A stretch of 64,000 nt of DNA. Source: Planctomycetota bacterium. GTDB taxonomy: Bacteria; Planctomycetota; Planctomycetia; Gemmatales; Gemmataceae. Of this stretch, positions 14,801 through 23,325 are shown piece by piece. The notes under the pieces were generated by a model. That model was given only the letters and a program-made list of their open reading frames with translations, was not told where the DNA came from and did not search any database. A program made the position numbers and the translations under genes. Where the stretch lies: assembly GCA_021413735.1 (NCBI GenBank), contig JAIOPV010000188.1:97378-161377 (forward strand), written 5' to 3'. How positions within the stretch are numbered: the first letter of the stretch is position 1; every line of letters begins with the position of its first letter.

Positions 14801-17021
14801 GAAAGACCTGCTCGCCAGCGACAAGAAGGATGACGGGTTGGTGTTCGATGAGCTGGGCGTGGATCACATTTTCATCGACGAAGCACACTATTTCAAAAAC
14901 CTAGAGACGCCTACGAAGATGGACCGCGTCGCGGGGATTCAGTCCGGCGGTTCCGAACGAGCGTTCGATCTGTTCATGAAGGCCCGCTACCTCCACGAGC
15001 AGCATCCCGGCCACGGCCTGACCTTCGCCACCGGCACGCCAATCAGCAACACGCTGGTCGAACTCTACACGATGCAACGCTTCCTCGACCCCGACGGGTT
15101 GCGGTCCCGCGGGATCGAGCACTTCGACGCATGGGCGGCGACATTCGGCGAAGTCGTCGAGACTATGGAGATCAGCCCCGATGGGAAGTCTCTGAAGCCG
15201 CGCAGCCGGTTCGCCAAGTTCGTGAACCTGCCAGAACTCCAGCAGATGTTCCGCCAGCCAGCCGATGTCCAGACCGCGGAAATGCTGAACCTGCCCACAC
15301 CCAAGCTGGAAGGTGGTAAGCCCCACATCGTTGCCTGCCCGATGTCGGACGAGCAGCAGCGGTTGCAGGACGAGCTGGTCGCGCGGTACGAGCGCATCCG
15401 CACCCAGAAGGTCGATCCGCGAGAGGACAACGCACTGGCGATCACGACCGATGGCCGGAAGCTCGCCCTCGATGCCCGCATGCTCTCGGCGTCGGCTCCC
15501 GATTTCCCCGACTCGAAGATCAACGCCCTCGTGGAGAACGTTTTCGCCATCTGGGAGCGAACGGCACCGGCCCGCAGCACGCAGATGATCTTCTCCGACA
15601 TGGGCGTCAATCCCACGTCGTGGGGCTTCTCGGCTTACGAAGAGGTGACGCGCAAGCTCGTCGCCCGTGGTATCCCACGCGAGCAGATAGCAGTAATGGG
15701 CGATGCCGACTCCGACGCCAAGAAGCAGGCGCTGTTCGAGAAGGTCCGCAATGGCGTGGTCCGGGTGCTGATCGGTTCCACGTCGAAGATGGGGACCGGG
15801 ACCAATGTGCAGAAGCGGCTGATCGCGATGCACCACCTCGACGCACCGTGGAAGCCGGCCGAGGTCGAGCAACGGGACGGCCGCATCCTCCGGCAGGGCA
15901 ACACGAACGCAGAGGTTTCGATCTATCGCTACGTCACGGAAGGGAGCTTCGACGCCTACATGTGGCAGGCGCTGGAGACGAAAGCGAGGTTCATCTCGCA
16001 GATCATGACCGGCGAATCCGGCGTCCGGCGCGCGGAAGACGTTGGCGGCCAGGAGCTGAGCTATGCCGAGGTGAAGGCCATCGCGTCAGGGAATCCCGCG
16101 GTGCTCACGCTCGCAGAAGCCGACGCCGAGCTGCAGCGGCTCGGGGTGCTCCGAAGGAACCACGCCGACGAGCAGTACCTCGCCCGGAAGAACCTGCGCG
16201 AGTTGCCACAGAACATCGACCGGATGGAGAAGCGGCTCGCGGCACTCGAAGCAGACTGGAAGACCGTATCCGGCGGAGATGCCGGGATCGTTACCGTCGG
16301 CGGCCGAAATCTTGCACCCAACGAGCCCGCATTTGGAGCGGCGCTGACACGTATCCCGGATTTCGTGGACCATCGCCGCCAGTTCCCGGTCGGGAAGTAT
16401 CGCGGCCTGACGTTCGGGATCGAGCGCCACCCCGGCAGCGCGGCGGACGTGTACCTTGAGGGTGAGTCTTACCGCACGACCATGCTCTCGAAGGAATCGC
16501 AAGGCCCGCGGGCGGTGATGAACGCGCTGGGGCGGCTCGCCACGTCCTACGAGGAGCGGATCGATGTGACCCGGCAGGATCTTACGCTGGCCCGTAACCA
16601 GCTCGCCGACTACGAGGCCCGGCTGGGGCGCCCGTTCAAGCACACGGCGTATACCGACGAGCTGACCGCACTGCGCGACCGGCTGAAGACGGCGCTGTCC
16701 GGCACCCCCGCCGAGGGCGAACCGACATCCGGGGAACTGGCCGAGCAGATCAAGGCGTTGAAAGCTGCACACGCAATCGAGGCGGCACCGGCACGGGTCA
16801 GGGCCGTGAAGAAGGCCGAACCGATTCGCCGGAAACCGGTCGAGGAGCCGAAGGTTGAGGAACCCCCGGCGCCAGCGGAAGAACCGAAGCCCGAGGAGAA
16901 ACCACCCGAAGAGGCGAAGCCTGAAGAGAAGCCGGATGACACACCGTCGGATGATGATGGCAAGCCGCCCGTTCGGTTCACACACCGGGTCAGGAAGGGC
17001 ATTCAATTGCGGCTGTTCTGA
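11817..17021 (+). CDS. DarB-like DNA methylase / SNF2-type helicase fusion
   Basis: A 1734-residue protein. ATG 11817 is chosen because it overlaps the upstream stop. Residues about 150-350 form an N6-adenine methylase-like domain with motif I EPGAGIGNF near 175 and IGNVPFANL near 228, where NVPF replaces the usual NPPY/F. The helicase part has Walker A TVGAGKTGA near 857, FIDEAHYF near 1019 and, in the C-terminal lobe, SKMGTGTNVQKR near 1322 plus QRDGRILRQGN near 1351. A coiled region follows and the tail (1670-1720) is Pro/Glu/Lys-rich. This architecture is shared with DarB of phage P1, injected with the DNA to block type I restriction, and with large proteins of conjugative elements. Antirestriction is the likely role, by analogy. 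Confidence 0.82.
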   Translation: MTRRPAKRPAGRSLFDDEPDEQPTFAERVGGSNPPATSFVERVKSSPEPVPEVVRGPPISSGEKGKARDIIAAIRTLHQVEQRGTPATPTEREALGKFCGFGPVALSIFPNPVSGVYKDESWRPIGEALKDLLPPDEYDSAKRTTFNAFYTSPTVITAMHSALDRLGVPENAVVLEPGAGIGNFIRPGKRFIGVEQDSISGRIAKALHPDQDIRIEDFQRTKLPQLDAVIGNVPFANLNLDHHGQKFALHDYFIAKSVDSLKPGGVLALVTSHYTLDKQNAASREYLGDRADFLGAIRLPSDAFKREGTAVVTDIVFLRKRGPGEPARHADPEWLKAELTEVDGRSLPINHYFKAHPEMVLGTYSGKDSLYGEGYSVLSNGDLAEQLKQAVERFQRAPQTPAFPDASDDEKPKTGDSARTAFVPPPPDPHVTEGSFFVHERRIHQLMDGQSSPVVYGGGELWANGGLVGRRLGHLIELRDKARYVLRSQNEGWPESARNEARRKLNLAYDTFKSAYGPINKTTFSETSDGTTIRRMPNLVKFREDPDAMLVMALEEYDEETGEAKKAPIMLKDVVGKTPPITTVTSAEEGLLVSLDHRGTVDLPYIAKLYGKPEEKVIAELGDLIYRDPESNHWETADAYLSGNVRAKLIAAEKGGITRNIDALRAVQPEDVLPGDIDANLGAPWIPASDIQAFAAHLFQVPASSMTVGHLAKDAVWSVQGDYSAERSVAVTTDYGTQRASGIWLLDLALNMKSPVIYDPDPDDSDKRVVNQEATLAAKEKQKQIKEQFRGWIFADPDRTERLVRTYNDTYNNLRPRQFDGSHLDFPGMSQAYTLRQHQKDAVWRIMSGGNTLLAHTVGAGKTGAMATGAMKLKQAGLAKKSLIAVPNHLLEQFAREFQQFYPNAKLLVAGKDDFTKDRRKYLTAKIASGDWDAIIVTHSSFERIGMSRDYQEKFLREQIAEYDQLLIDRAAEKGNNRNIIKTIEKQKAAREGKLKDLLASDKKDDGLVFDELGVDHIFIDEAHYFKNLETPTKMDRVAGIQSGGSERAFDLFMKARYLHEQHPGHGLTFATGTPISNTLVELYTMQRFLDPDGLRSRGIEHFDAWAATFGEVVETMEISPDGKSLKPRSRFAKFVNLPELQQMFRQPADVQTAEMLNLPTPKLEGGKPHIVACPMSDEQQRLQDELVARYERIRTQKVDPREDNALAITTDGRKLALDARMLSASAPDFPDSKINALVENVFAIWERTAPARSTQMIFSDMGVNPTSWGFSAYEEVTRKLVARGIPREQIAVMGDADSDAKKQALFEKVRNGVVRVLIGSTSKMGTGTNVQKRLIAMHHLDAPWKPAEVEQRDGRILRQGNTNAEVSIYRYVTEGSFDAYMWQALETKARFISQIMTGESGVRRAEDVGGQELSYAEVKAIASGNPAVLTLAEADAELQRLGVLRRNHADEQYLARKNLRELPQNIDRMEKRLAALEADWKTVSGGDAGIVTVGGRNLAPNEPAFGAALTRIPDFVDHRRQFPVGKYRGLTFGIERHPGSAADVYLEGESYRTTMLSKESQGPRAVMNALGRLATSYEERIDVTRQDLTLARNQLADYEARLGRPFKHTAYTDELTALRDRLKTALSGTPAEGEPTSGELAEQIKALKAAHAIEAAPARVRAVKKAEPIRRKPVEEPKVEEPPAPAEEPKPEEKPPEEAKPEEKPDDTPSDDDGKPPVRFTHRVRKGIQLRLF

Positions 17022-17073
17022 TGTGTCTCTCCCTCATCCCCCTCACCCCTGCCGAGGCCACCCCACTGACTTG

Positions 17074-17607
17074 TCACGGCAACACGTGTCCCAACTTCGC
17101 CTGAAGGTACAACTCGGCCGAGAAGAGCAGTTTTTCCGGCGCGTTGGTCATCCGGAAGGTGCAGAGCGTGACTTGGTCATCGAACAAGTGATCAGGCCAT
17201 GTGCCCTCCCGACGGCTGTAGTATTCACGGATCGTAGCGGCTGAGAGTGTGTTGCGGTCGCGAAGATGCTCGACTCCGACTCGCTGCCGGAGGTTTACAG
17301 CCTTCCCCACTTTCAGCACCAGTTTCTCGGTCAGGCTGGTGAACACGTAAACGCCCGCCGCTTCGTCCATCTCTTCCTCGTGCTTCGGGCGCTTGCCCCG
17401 AATGATCTTCTCCCCGGCGATGGTCCGCAAATCGTCGCAGGTGAAAAAACGGTACTGGTCCACGTCGAACAAAGACCGGAAGCAGTTCCCACGCAGGTCA
17501 ACCCCCGAGCTGAAGACCTCGAATGTGTGACGCTCCTCTTCGTCCCGATTTTGCTTCTCCATAGCCAACAGATCCACGGTGCGCTCCGGTAGTCTTAAAA
17601 GCACCAT
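17074..17607 (-). CDS. GIY-YIG-like domain protein
   Basis: A 177-residue protein. ATG 17607 is used because GGAGGA sits immediately upstream of it. The C-terminal half reads AAGVYVFTS, LVLKVGKAVNLRQRV..EHL and later FSAELYLQAKLGHV. This follows the GIY-YIG layout: G-V-Y (residues 85-87) for GIY, LKVG for YIG, an Arg in NLRQR, and Glu165 as the candidate metal-binding residue. The N-terminal 80 residues are unrelated and charged. An insertion sequence begins 58 bases upstream of its start and may have cut it off from its original promoter. Nuclease function is inferred from the pattern only. Confidence 0.6.
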   Translation of the reverse strand: MVLLRLPERTVDLLAMEKQNRDEEERHTFEVFSSGVDLRGNCFRSLFDVDQYRFFTCDDLRTIAGEKIIRGKRPKHEEEMDEAAGVYVFTSLTEKLVLKVGKAVNLRQRVGVEHLRDRNTLSAATIREYYSRREGTWPDHLFDDQVTLCTFRMTNAPEKLLFSAELYLQAKLGHVLP

Positions 17608-17665
17608 TCTCCTCCACCGGGCGGAACATGACCAGCGGTAACTCGAAGGCAAATCGCCCTACTAG

Positions 17666-19526
17666 CCCTTAAACAAGCGAATCCCAACGAGTATTTCCTG
17701 GAGTTTCTTGCCCGGACAGAGTCAACGCGATCCCTCGACGGTGCCGTCCTCGGTCCGTTTGGCGTCTTCGGTGATCGCGTTTCCCGTCCGCCTCTCCTTC
17801 CTGCGCCGTCGCTCGTGGTGCCGTCACGGATCGGGACATCCGGATCCCGACTTCGGTTTTGCGACTCTTACTCACGCAACCGCGTGACCAGCCGGAAGAA
17901 CGTCATCAGGGATGGGTTCCACCCCAGCACTCGTAACACCAACCGGCGACCGGTTCGGAGCACCTGACACGGGATCGTCACGAACGCGTTCACAAACGCC
18001 TTGAACTCCAATCGCAGCACCCGGTTCTTCTCGTCGCGGTGTTGGGCCTGCCAGCGGCCCGGCGACACCGGGAGCATCAGCGCCCACCACGCCTTCAGGG
18101 TCCATGCCAGGGACGTCATCACCATCCACGCCCCGTTGCTCTCCAACGTGTTCACCGGAGCCGCGAGCGCCCGCACACCGCCGTGCAACTGGGCCAGCAG
18201 GTTCTCTTGGTTGCACCGGTCGTTGGCCTCGAACACGATCCCCGCCGGCGTCGCGTCCCGGTCGTTGGTGAGGTAGAAGAAGTATCGCACCTCGGGGAAC
18301 AGAACCTGTTCGCCTTTCTCCTTGGAGATGTTCTTGCGCACCACGACCATGCGGTACGGGTTCGCACACGCGGAGGGCCGGTACTCGAACTCCGCCACCT
18401 CCTCCGACTTCAGCCACAAGATGTCGAACCCGCGTGCCCGGACGATCCGGTCCTTCACGTTCTCCGGGCGCGTGCGCGGTTGCGTCTTCACCGCGTACCG
18501 GGCCGGACGAGACAACGGCTCCCAGGCCGTATCCGGTAGTGCGTCCGCGAGGTCCTGGAGGTTCGATCGGGCGTCATAGCCGAAGATGAAGTGGACGCCC
18601 GGCAACGCGTGCCAGCGGTCGAGATGTTGGGTCTGGGAGAAGTCGGTGTCGCCACGCAGGACGATGCGCCGAAACCGGGCTCGCAGGCACAACCAGATGG
18701 CGTGATCCACTTGACCGGCGGCGTCCTCGTGCGAGGGCCGGTTGCCCGAGCGATTCAAGAGTCGCAATACTTCGCCGGTCTCGGCCAGACTGATCACCAG
18801 CGGGTGATAGCCCCAGGTGCCATCGTACGCGATGTCCATGCCGGCCTTGCACGCGCCCGTGGTCTCGACCATCGTGCCGTCCATGTCGATCGTGGCCCGA
18901 TCGAAGAAGGACGCGGGTTGTTCGTCCCAGACCTTGCGCCGAGCCACGTCGATGGCGTCGTGGAGAGCATCAATGTGGGACCGGGCGAAGCGGCGACAGA
19001 AGTCCCCGGCGGTGGTGGGGTCGGGGATGCGGTGTGCGCCCAAGGCATCAAGGAACGCGTCGTCGTTGCGCCGCAGGTCGAGGTCCTGGAGACAGGTGCC
19101 GTGGCACAAGGGGTTGTACGCGATGTTGAGGACGTGGTCGGACTCGTGATAGGGCAAATGAACCTTGAGCAGGTGAAGGCGTTCGTCGATGGCCTGGGGC
19201 AGGCCGAGTCGGTGGGCGAGCATGTGGATGGCCCCGATGCCGCCGTGGGCAATGGCTCGGTCGCGGTGAGAAACGTCGTAGTCGATGATGCGGGCCGAGA
19301 AGACGGGCCGGGAGGTGGCGGTGTCCTTGCTCTTGTCGAGTCGGCGTTGGATTCGGGACTGGCGTGCGCGGAACCAGGAGCGGAAAATCGGCTTCACTCG
19401 AAATCCTTGCGGCGGTCCGGGCGAGTGAGATGCGTCTACATTCACAAACCCCGGAAACCGCTGAGGATTTCGAGCTTTTTGGCATGATCGCCAAAAGATA
19501 CGGCTGAGATCACACTTGGTTAAGGA
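17666..19526 (-). mobile_element. IS1380-family insertion sequence
   Basis: An 1861-base element encoding one transposase. The left end CCCTTAAACAAGCG and the reverse complement of the right end TCCTTAACCAAGTG match at 11 of 14 positions. CTAG flanks both sides (17662-17665 and 19527-19530) and would be a four-base target duplication. CTAG is itself palindromic, so the exact end could shift by a base or so. Size and single-gene layout fit IS1380. Confidence 0.75.
17868..19397 (-). CDS. IS1380-family transposase
   Basis: About 509 residues. GTG 19397 is preferred because CAAGGA is six bases upstream; the longest frame starts at 19445. DDE residues are visible: Asp in TIDMDGTMVETTG, Asp in VLRGDTDFSQT, and Glu in ANDRCNQENLLAQLHGG, the NR..QEN block typical of IS1380 and its DDE group. 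The C-terminal half, with TLKAWWALML and LRLEFKAFVNAFVTIP, is also family-typical. The frame is intact, so the element may be active. Confidence 0.88.
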   Translation of the reverse strand: MKPIFRSWFRARQSRIQRRLDKSKDTATSRPVFSARIIDYDVSHRDRAIAHGGIGAIHMLAHRLGLPQAIDERLHLLKVHLPYHESDHVLNIAYNPLCHGTCLQDLDLRRNDDAFLDALGAHRIPDPTTAGDFCRRFARSHIDALHDAIDVARRKVWDEQPASFFDRATIDMDGTMVETTGACKAGMDIAYDGTWGYHPLVISLAETGEVLRLLNRSGNRPSHEDAAGQVDHAIWLCLRARFRRIVLRGDTDFSQTQHLDRWHALPGVHFIFGYDARSNLQDLADALPDTAWEPLSRPARYAVKTQPRTRPENVKDRIVRARGFDILWLKSEEVAEFEYRPSACANPYRMVVVRKNISKEKGEQVLFPEVRYFFYLTNDRDATPAGIVFEANDRCNQENLLAQLHGGVRALAAPVNTLESNGAWMVMTSLAWTLKAWWALMLPVSPGRWQAQHRDEKNRVLRLEFKAFVNAFVTIPCQVLRTGRRLVLRVLGWNPSLMTFFRLVTRLRE

Positions 19527-19531
19527 CTAGC

Positions 19532-20027
19532 TCACGTCCCGTCCAGCGGCCCGCACCGCGCAGCGATCTCCGCCGCGAGCACCTTCAGGAACTCGTCTAA
19601 CCCTTTCATGTCGCCCCGCACTAGCCCGAGTTTCGACCCGTCCCGGAACCGCAGCTCGTAGCCCCGGTTCGATGTCCCCATGAAGGCGTCCGCAAGCGCA
19701 TTTTCCATCGGCCCCATGTAGGTCGAGTTCAGCGGCTTCACCGCGACGATGTCCGCGGCTCGGTGCTCGACGATCCGCCGAGTCAGGAGTCTGCGGGCGC
19801 GCAGCACGCCGTCGTCCAACTCGACCCACTGCACGCTCGACGACATCGCCCAGAGCATTACGGCGAAGAACAGGATCGCTCCCGGCGCGAGGTACATGCT
19901 CACGTTCGGGGGGGGCGAAGATGATGACCACCACGGCGACGGCCAGCGGGCCGAGGAGGAACAGGGCGGAGCAGCCCATCGCCATGACGACGAAGACGGG
20001 GCGGAGGTGGATGGAGTGGGTGTCCAT
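19532..20027 (-). pseudogene. Membrane protein with PH-like domain, frame broken in a G8 tract
   Basis: Two overlapping leftward frames make one protein. Frame 20027 gives MDTHSIHLRPVFVVMAMG plus a hydrophobic segment up to about VVIIFAPP; frame 19903 continues MYLAPGAILFFAVMLWAMS and a soluble part with VELDDGVLRARRLLTRRIVEHRAADI, similar in shape to bacterial PH-type domains. The switch lies at CGGGGGGGGCG near 19908-19915. Removing one G would restore a 164-residue protein with two membrane spans. A real mutation, a variable homopolymer or a sequencing error all fit. It stands next to the IS right end. Confidence 0.6.
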
Positions 20028-20231
20028 GCGGCGGTGCGGGGAGATTTCGGGCAGGGGCAGTTTTAGGAATCGCGAAGGAAGGCGAGCGGGGCTTCGGGGA
20101 GAGGGAATTTTAGGGATGGGGAGGGCGCGAAGTGAGATCAGTCAGCGAACCGGCGTACAGTTGGCTACTGGGGTCACGCCGCATTCGCCAGCCGGGTAGA
20201 ATGTCCCACGCACTCACCGAGGAGACGAAGC

Positions 20232-20843
20232 GTGGTTCCGCCCGATCTAGCGTCCGAGGCGTTCAAGCTGTTCATGGTGATCCCCAGAGAGCGGATCGAG
20301 GAGGATACCGCTGGGGGAGACGTGATCGACGCCCTTGTGCGGTACGAGACCGCGAGAAAACAGACAGTCGCCTTCTACGAGACCGCCGAAGAGGACATGA
20401 CCGCCGAGCGGTGTGCCGAGTTCATGCACGCCGAGATGGTCATGGGGTGCCTCGCCCTGACAATCCCGACGATCCACCCAGATGTCGCGTTCCGTCTCGG
20501 CGGGGGCGGGGCACGCGGGGCGGCACAGACCGCACTGTTCGCTGCCGGGAAAACCGGCGAGTTAGGGAAGCTGAACGAGGAGATGGACCGTATCCTCGCT
20601 GCCGCCGGGATCGAAGACCTCCACGAACTCGATGAGGATGAGTGGCCGGAAGGGTATCTGCCTTTGGCGGAGCGGGCGGGTGAACTGCTCGGCAAGATCG
20701 AGAAGATGATGGTGATCGACATCTTGAACCGCTACGGGCTGCACGAGCAGGCCGAACTATTCGAAGCGGACGAGGAGGCGTTCGACTCTCGTGTGCGGGA
20801 GGGGTACTACCTGCTGTTCCCGGAAAAGCGTGAGCAGGAGTAG
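20232..20843 (+). CDS. Hypothetical protein, acidic and helical
   Basis: A 203-residue protein. The GTG start has GGAGAC nine bases upstream (GAGGAGACGAAGC). The composition is acidic, with no membrane span or signal. A glycine-rich loop, RLGGGGARGAAQ, is at about residue 89. The second half has long helices (LNEEMDRILAAAGIEDLHEL, GELLGKIEKMMVIDILN). I do not recognise it. It is one of three plus-strand genes in the block that follows the IS and lacks phage character, which may be host-derived cargo. Confidence 0.6.
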   Translation: MVPPDLASEAFKLFMVIPRERIEEDTAGGDVIDALVRYETARKQTVAFYETAEEDMTAERCAEFMHAEMVMGCLALTIPTIHPDVAFRLGGGGARGAAQTALFAAGKTGELGKLNEEMDRILAAAGIEDLHELDEDEWPEGYLPLAERAGELLGKIEKMMVIDILNRYGLHEQAELFEADEEAFDSRVREGYYLLFPEKREQE

Positions 20844-20903
20844 GAGAGCGGTTCAGGGCGGGTCGTATTAATCAACCAGCTGCCGACCGCTGAGGAGGAA
20901 GGA

Positions 20904-21539
20904 ATGTCACTCGCCATCTGCGTCGGCGTCCTTGCCGTTGACGACCCGGATCCCGAGGCAGTGGGGTACCACCGCGAGCAGTTCCACCACGTCAACCGGG
21001 TGCTCGCCGAGAACGGGCTGCCGCCCCACGTCGAGCCCGAAGTTCTGCCCGACTTTCCCTACCGCGGGCAGTTGATCTCGTTCCCGTACGCCTGGACCCC
21101 GTACCTGCACCGGGCCGTCGCGTTCGCACGGCAGGCCCCCGGCGAGTTCCACCCACTCCCCGAGGGCGCGAACCCGTACAAGGACAAGCGGGTCGATGCC
21201 GAGCTGTACACGTTCGCCGAATCCCACCTGATCTGCCACTCGGACACCGAGGGGTACTTCGTGCCGATCGACTTCGAGGACATCATCGCTGACAAAGCTG
21301 GCGAGTTGCACGGACGCCTCCTCGGGTCGAGCCAGAACGCGCTCGCGGATCTGGTGCGGACCGCCCCGCTGCTCGGCATCCCGCTGGAGGGCCGGGAACT
21401 GTCGGACGAGGCGGCACAGGTCATCGCGAAGGAGGCCGACGAGGCGCACCCGTACTGGATCGAGCGGAAGGTCTGGCTGTCGATGTTCGAGGCGTTCCGG
21501 CTCAGCGTGCAGCACGGCTGCGCGGTCGTATACGGGTAG
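20904..21539 (+). CDS. Hypothetical cytoplasmic protein
   Basis: A 211-residue protein preceded by GAGGAGGAAGGA. Notable parts: VDDPDPEAVGYHREQF near the N-terminus, PYAWTPYLHRAVAFARQAP at 62-80, HLICHSDTEGYFVPIDFED at 108-126, and a C-terminal region ending RLSVQHGCAVVYG. It looks like a single-domain protein with conserved aromatic residues, of the kind seen as paralogues in planctomycete genomes; the function is unknown. Spacing to the upstream gene is 60 bases, so cotranscription is possible. Confidence 0.6.
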   Translation: MSLAICVGVLAVDDPDPEAVGYHREQFHHVNRVLAENGLPPHVEPEVLPDFPYRGQLISFPYAWTPYLHRAVAFARQAPGEFHPLPEGANPYKDKRVDAELYTFAESHLICHSDTEGYFVPIDFEDIIADKAGELHGRLLGSSQNALADLVRTAPLLGIPLEGRELSDEAAQVIAKEADEAHPYWIERKVWLSMFEAFRLSVQHGCAVVYG

Positions 21540-21606
21540 CGAAGGTCAGCATCGCCCCGGCGCTCCCGCCGCCGTACCCTGAATCGAGAACCCACAGGAG
21601 CACGTC

Positions 21607-22479
21607 ATGCGGTACGCCGTCGCAGTTCTAGCGTTCGCCCTCTTCTCGCCCGCAGTCCGGGCAGAGGAGAAGACCTTCGACTCGAACGGGACGAAGATCG
21701 CCTACCTTGACGAGGGCAAGGGCGAGGCCGTCGTCCTGCTCCACGGGTTCAGCGCGTCGTCCGAGGAGATGTGGACCAAGATGCCGCTCGCCCCGACCCA
21801 GTTCATCACCTCCCTGAAGGACTACCGCGTCCTGGCGATGGACTTCCGGGGGCACGGCAAGAGCGACAAGCCGCACGACACGAAGAAGTACGGCAAGGAG
21901 ATGGCCGAGGATGTGGTCCGCATGCTCGATAACGCGAAGGTGAAGAAGGCGCATGTCGTCGGGTACTCGATGGGGGCGATGATCGCCGGGAAGCTGCTGG
22001 CGTCCCACCCCGACCGGCTGCTCAGCGTGACGTTCGGCGGCGCGTCTCCGTTACTTCCGCAGGTCGGTGAAGCCCCGGTGCTCACCGCGACGATCGAATC
22101 GCTGGAGAAGGGCAAGGGGATCACGCCGCTCATCACGGCGCTGACCCCCGAGGGCCAGAAGCCGCCGACTGCCGAAGAGGCCGCGGCGTTCAGCGAGTTG
22201 TTCCTCAAGGGGAAGGACCAGAAGGCGCTCGCCGCCGTGCTGCGGAGCTTCCCGGATCTGGTCGTGAAGGAAGAGGAACTGAAGGCCGCGAAGGTGCCGG
22301 TCCAGTTCGTCTACGGGAGCCTGGAAGCAAAGTTCCTGAAGGACGGCATCGCGGCGGCGAAGAAGGTGCTGCCGAAGGCTGGCGAGGTGGTCGTCGATAA
22401 GGGCGATCACGGGGGCACGTTCATGACGCCGGAGTTCCGAAAAGCAGTGGTGGCGTTCCTGAAGGCGAACAAGGAGTGA
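21607..22479 (+). CDS. Exported alpha/beta hydrolase
   Basis: A 290-residue protein with a Sec signal peptide (MRYAVAVLAFALFSPAVRA, probable cut after residue 19). It has HGFSASS (oxyanion region, 46-52), DFRGHGKSDKP (79-89), the nucleophile elbow GYSMGA with Ser121, and His268 in KGDHGGTF. The usual acid after strand 6 or 7 is not clear: the segment reads VYGSLEAKF where an Asp would be expected, so a Glu may serve or the protein may be catalytically altered. It probably acts on an ester outside the cytoplasm; the substrate is unknown. It is likely cargo, not a phage function. CACAGGAG precedes the ATG. Confidence 0.8.
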   Translation: MRYAVAVLAFALFSPAVRAEEKTFDSNGTKIAYLDEGKGEAVVLLHGFSASSEEMWTKMPLAPTQFITSLKDYRVLAMDFRGHGKSDKPHDTKKYGKEMAEDVVRMLDNAKVKKAHVVGYSMGAMIAGKLLASHPDRLLSVTFGGASPLLPQVGEAPVLTATIESLEKGKGITPLITALTPEGQKPPTAEEAAAFSELFLKGKDQKALAAVLRSFPDLVVKEEELKAAKVPVQFVYGSLEAKFLKDGIAAAKKVLPKAGEVVVDKGDHGGTFMTPEFRKAVVAFLKANKE

Positions 22480-22583
22480 GGGCGGAGCGTGGGGAGGGGG
22501 GCAGTTTAGAATTTATTCACACTTCTCTCCCGTGCAGTGCTCGGGGTGAATCCGGGGTGACTTGCACCGTACAACTCATCCGG

Positions 22584-23222
22584 TCATCGCAAATGCGACC
22601 GTCCGTTTAGGATGTTACTGATGGTGCGATGATCGACGCCATAGATCAGCGCGAGGGCAACCATCGAGTGCTGACCGCGAGCGAATAGCACTCGGATCGT
22701 CGCTGCCATCGGACGCGTTATCTTGAGGTAACTGGTGCCGGTTTGTGCTCCGTGCCGTCTCTTTTCAACGCAATCCCGAATGTTCGCGCCATTGTCCCCG
22801 AGGAAGACGTGCTCGGGGTTCACACACTTCCTGTTGTCGCAGCGGTGAAGCGCCATCTGCCCTTCAGGGATCGGGCCAATGAACCGCTCGTATGAGATGC
22901 GGTGCGCCCGGAGCTTCTTCGCTTTTTCGCCGACCGGAAGAATCCCGTAGCCCTTCGGGTGAATCCAGCCGGTCCACTCCCAGCAGCCGTTTTCTGAGCT
23001 CACCGTGTAGCTGGCATCGAAGCGGGCATAAAGGTCGCCAACGATCCTCACCGTCGGCAAGTTGCCCTCGCGCTTCATCTTCTGGTAGTGCGACCCGCAG
23101 AAACCCCGTGCCCACGCCCATTCGCCGCAGTCGGGGTACTCGCATCGCCTTGTCGGTCGGCGGACACGCTTCCGTTGTGCTTGCGCTGTCAGTGAGAATG
23201 TGCTTGATTCGTCTTCAGTCAT
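22584..23222 (-). CDS. HNH homing-type endonuclease
   Basis: About 212 residues from ATG 23222; the frame is open to a GTG at 23297, and no start has a strong ribosome site. An N-terminal zinc-like finger (CEYPDCGEW, FCGSHYQKMKREG) precedes an HNH_3 core: GCWEWTGWIHPKGYG, RAHRISYERFIGPIPEG, HRCDNRKCVNPEHVFLG. The catalytic His is in ALHRCDNR. A C-terminal helix-turn-helix (MVALALIYGVDHRTISNILNG) probably binds the target, as in I-HmuI-like enzymes. It lies at the border between the cargo block and the phage early region and may be a selfish invader. Confidence 0.82.
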   Translation of the reverse strand: MTEDESSTFSLTAQAQRKRVRRPTRRCEYPDCGEWAWARGFCGSHYQKMKREGNLPTVRIVGDLYARFDASYTVSSENGCWEWTGWIHPKGYGILPVGEKAKKLRAHRISYERFIGPIPEGQMALHRCDNRKCVNPEHVFLGDNGANIRDCVEKRRHGAQTGTSYLKITRPMAATIRVLFARGQHSMVALALIYGVDHRTISNILNGRSHLR

Positions 23223-23325
23223 GGGCGAGTTCCGTTCGCTTGTGGTCAGCGGCCCATCTGGTGCTTGAACACCCTGGGCCGCGTTCATTTCTGCCACACG
23301 TCGCGGTTTCGCGCAACCCTTTCGA

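Noticed and set aside
18591-19487. 298-residue plus-strand ORF inside the IS
   Set aside because: Shadow of the transposase; no known accessory gene in this IS family fits.
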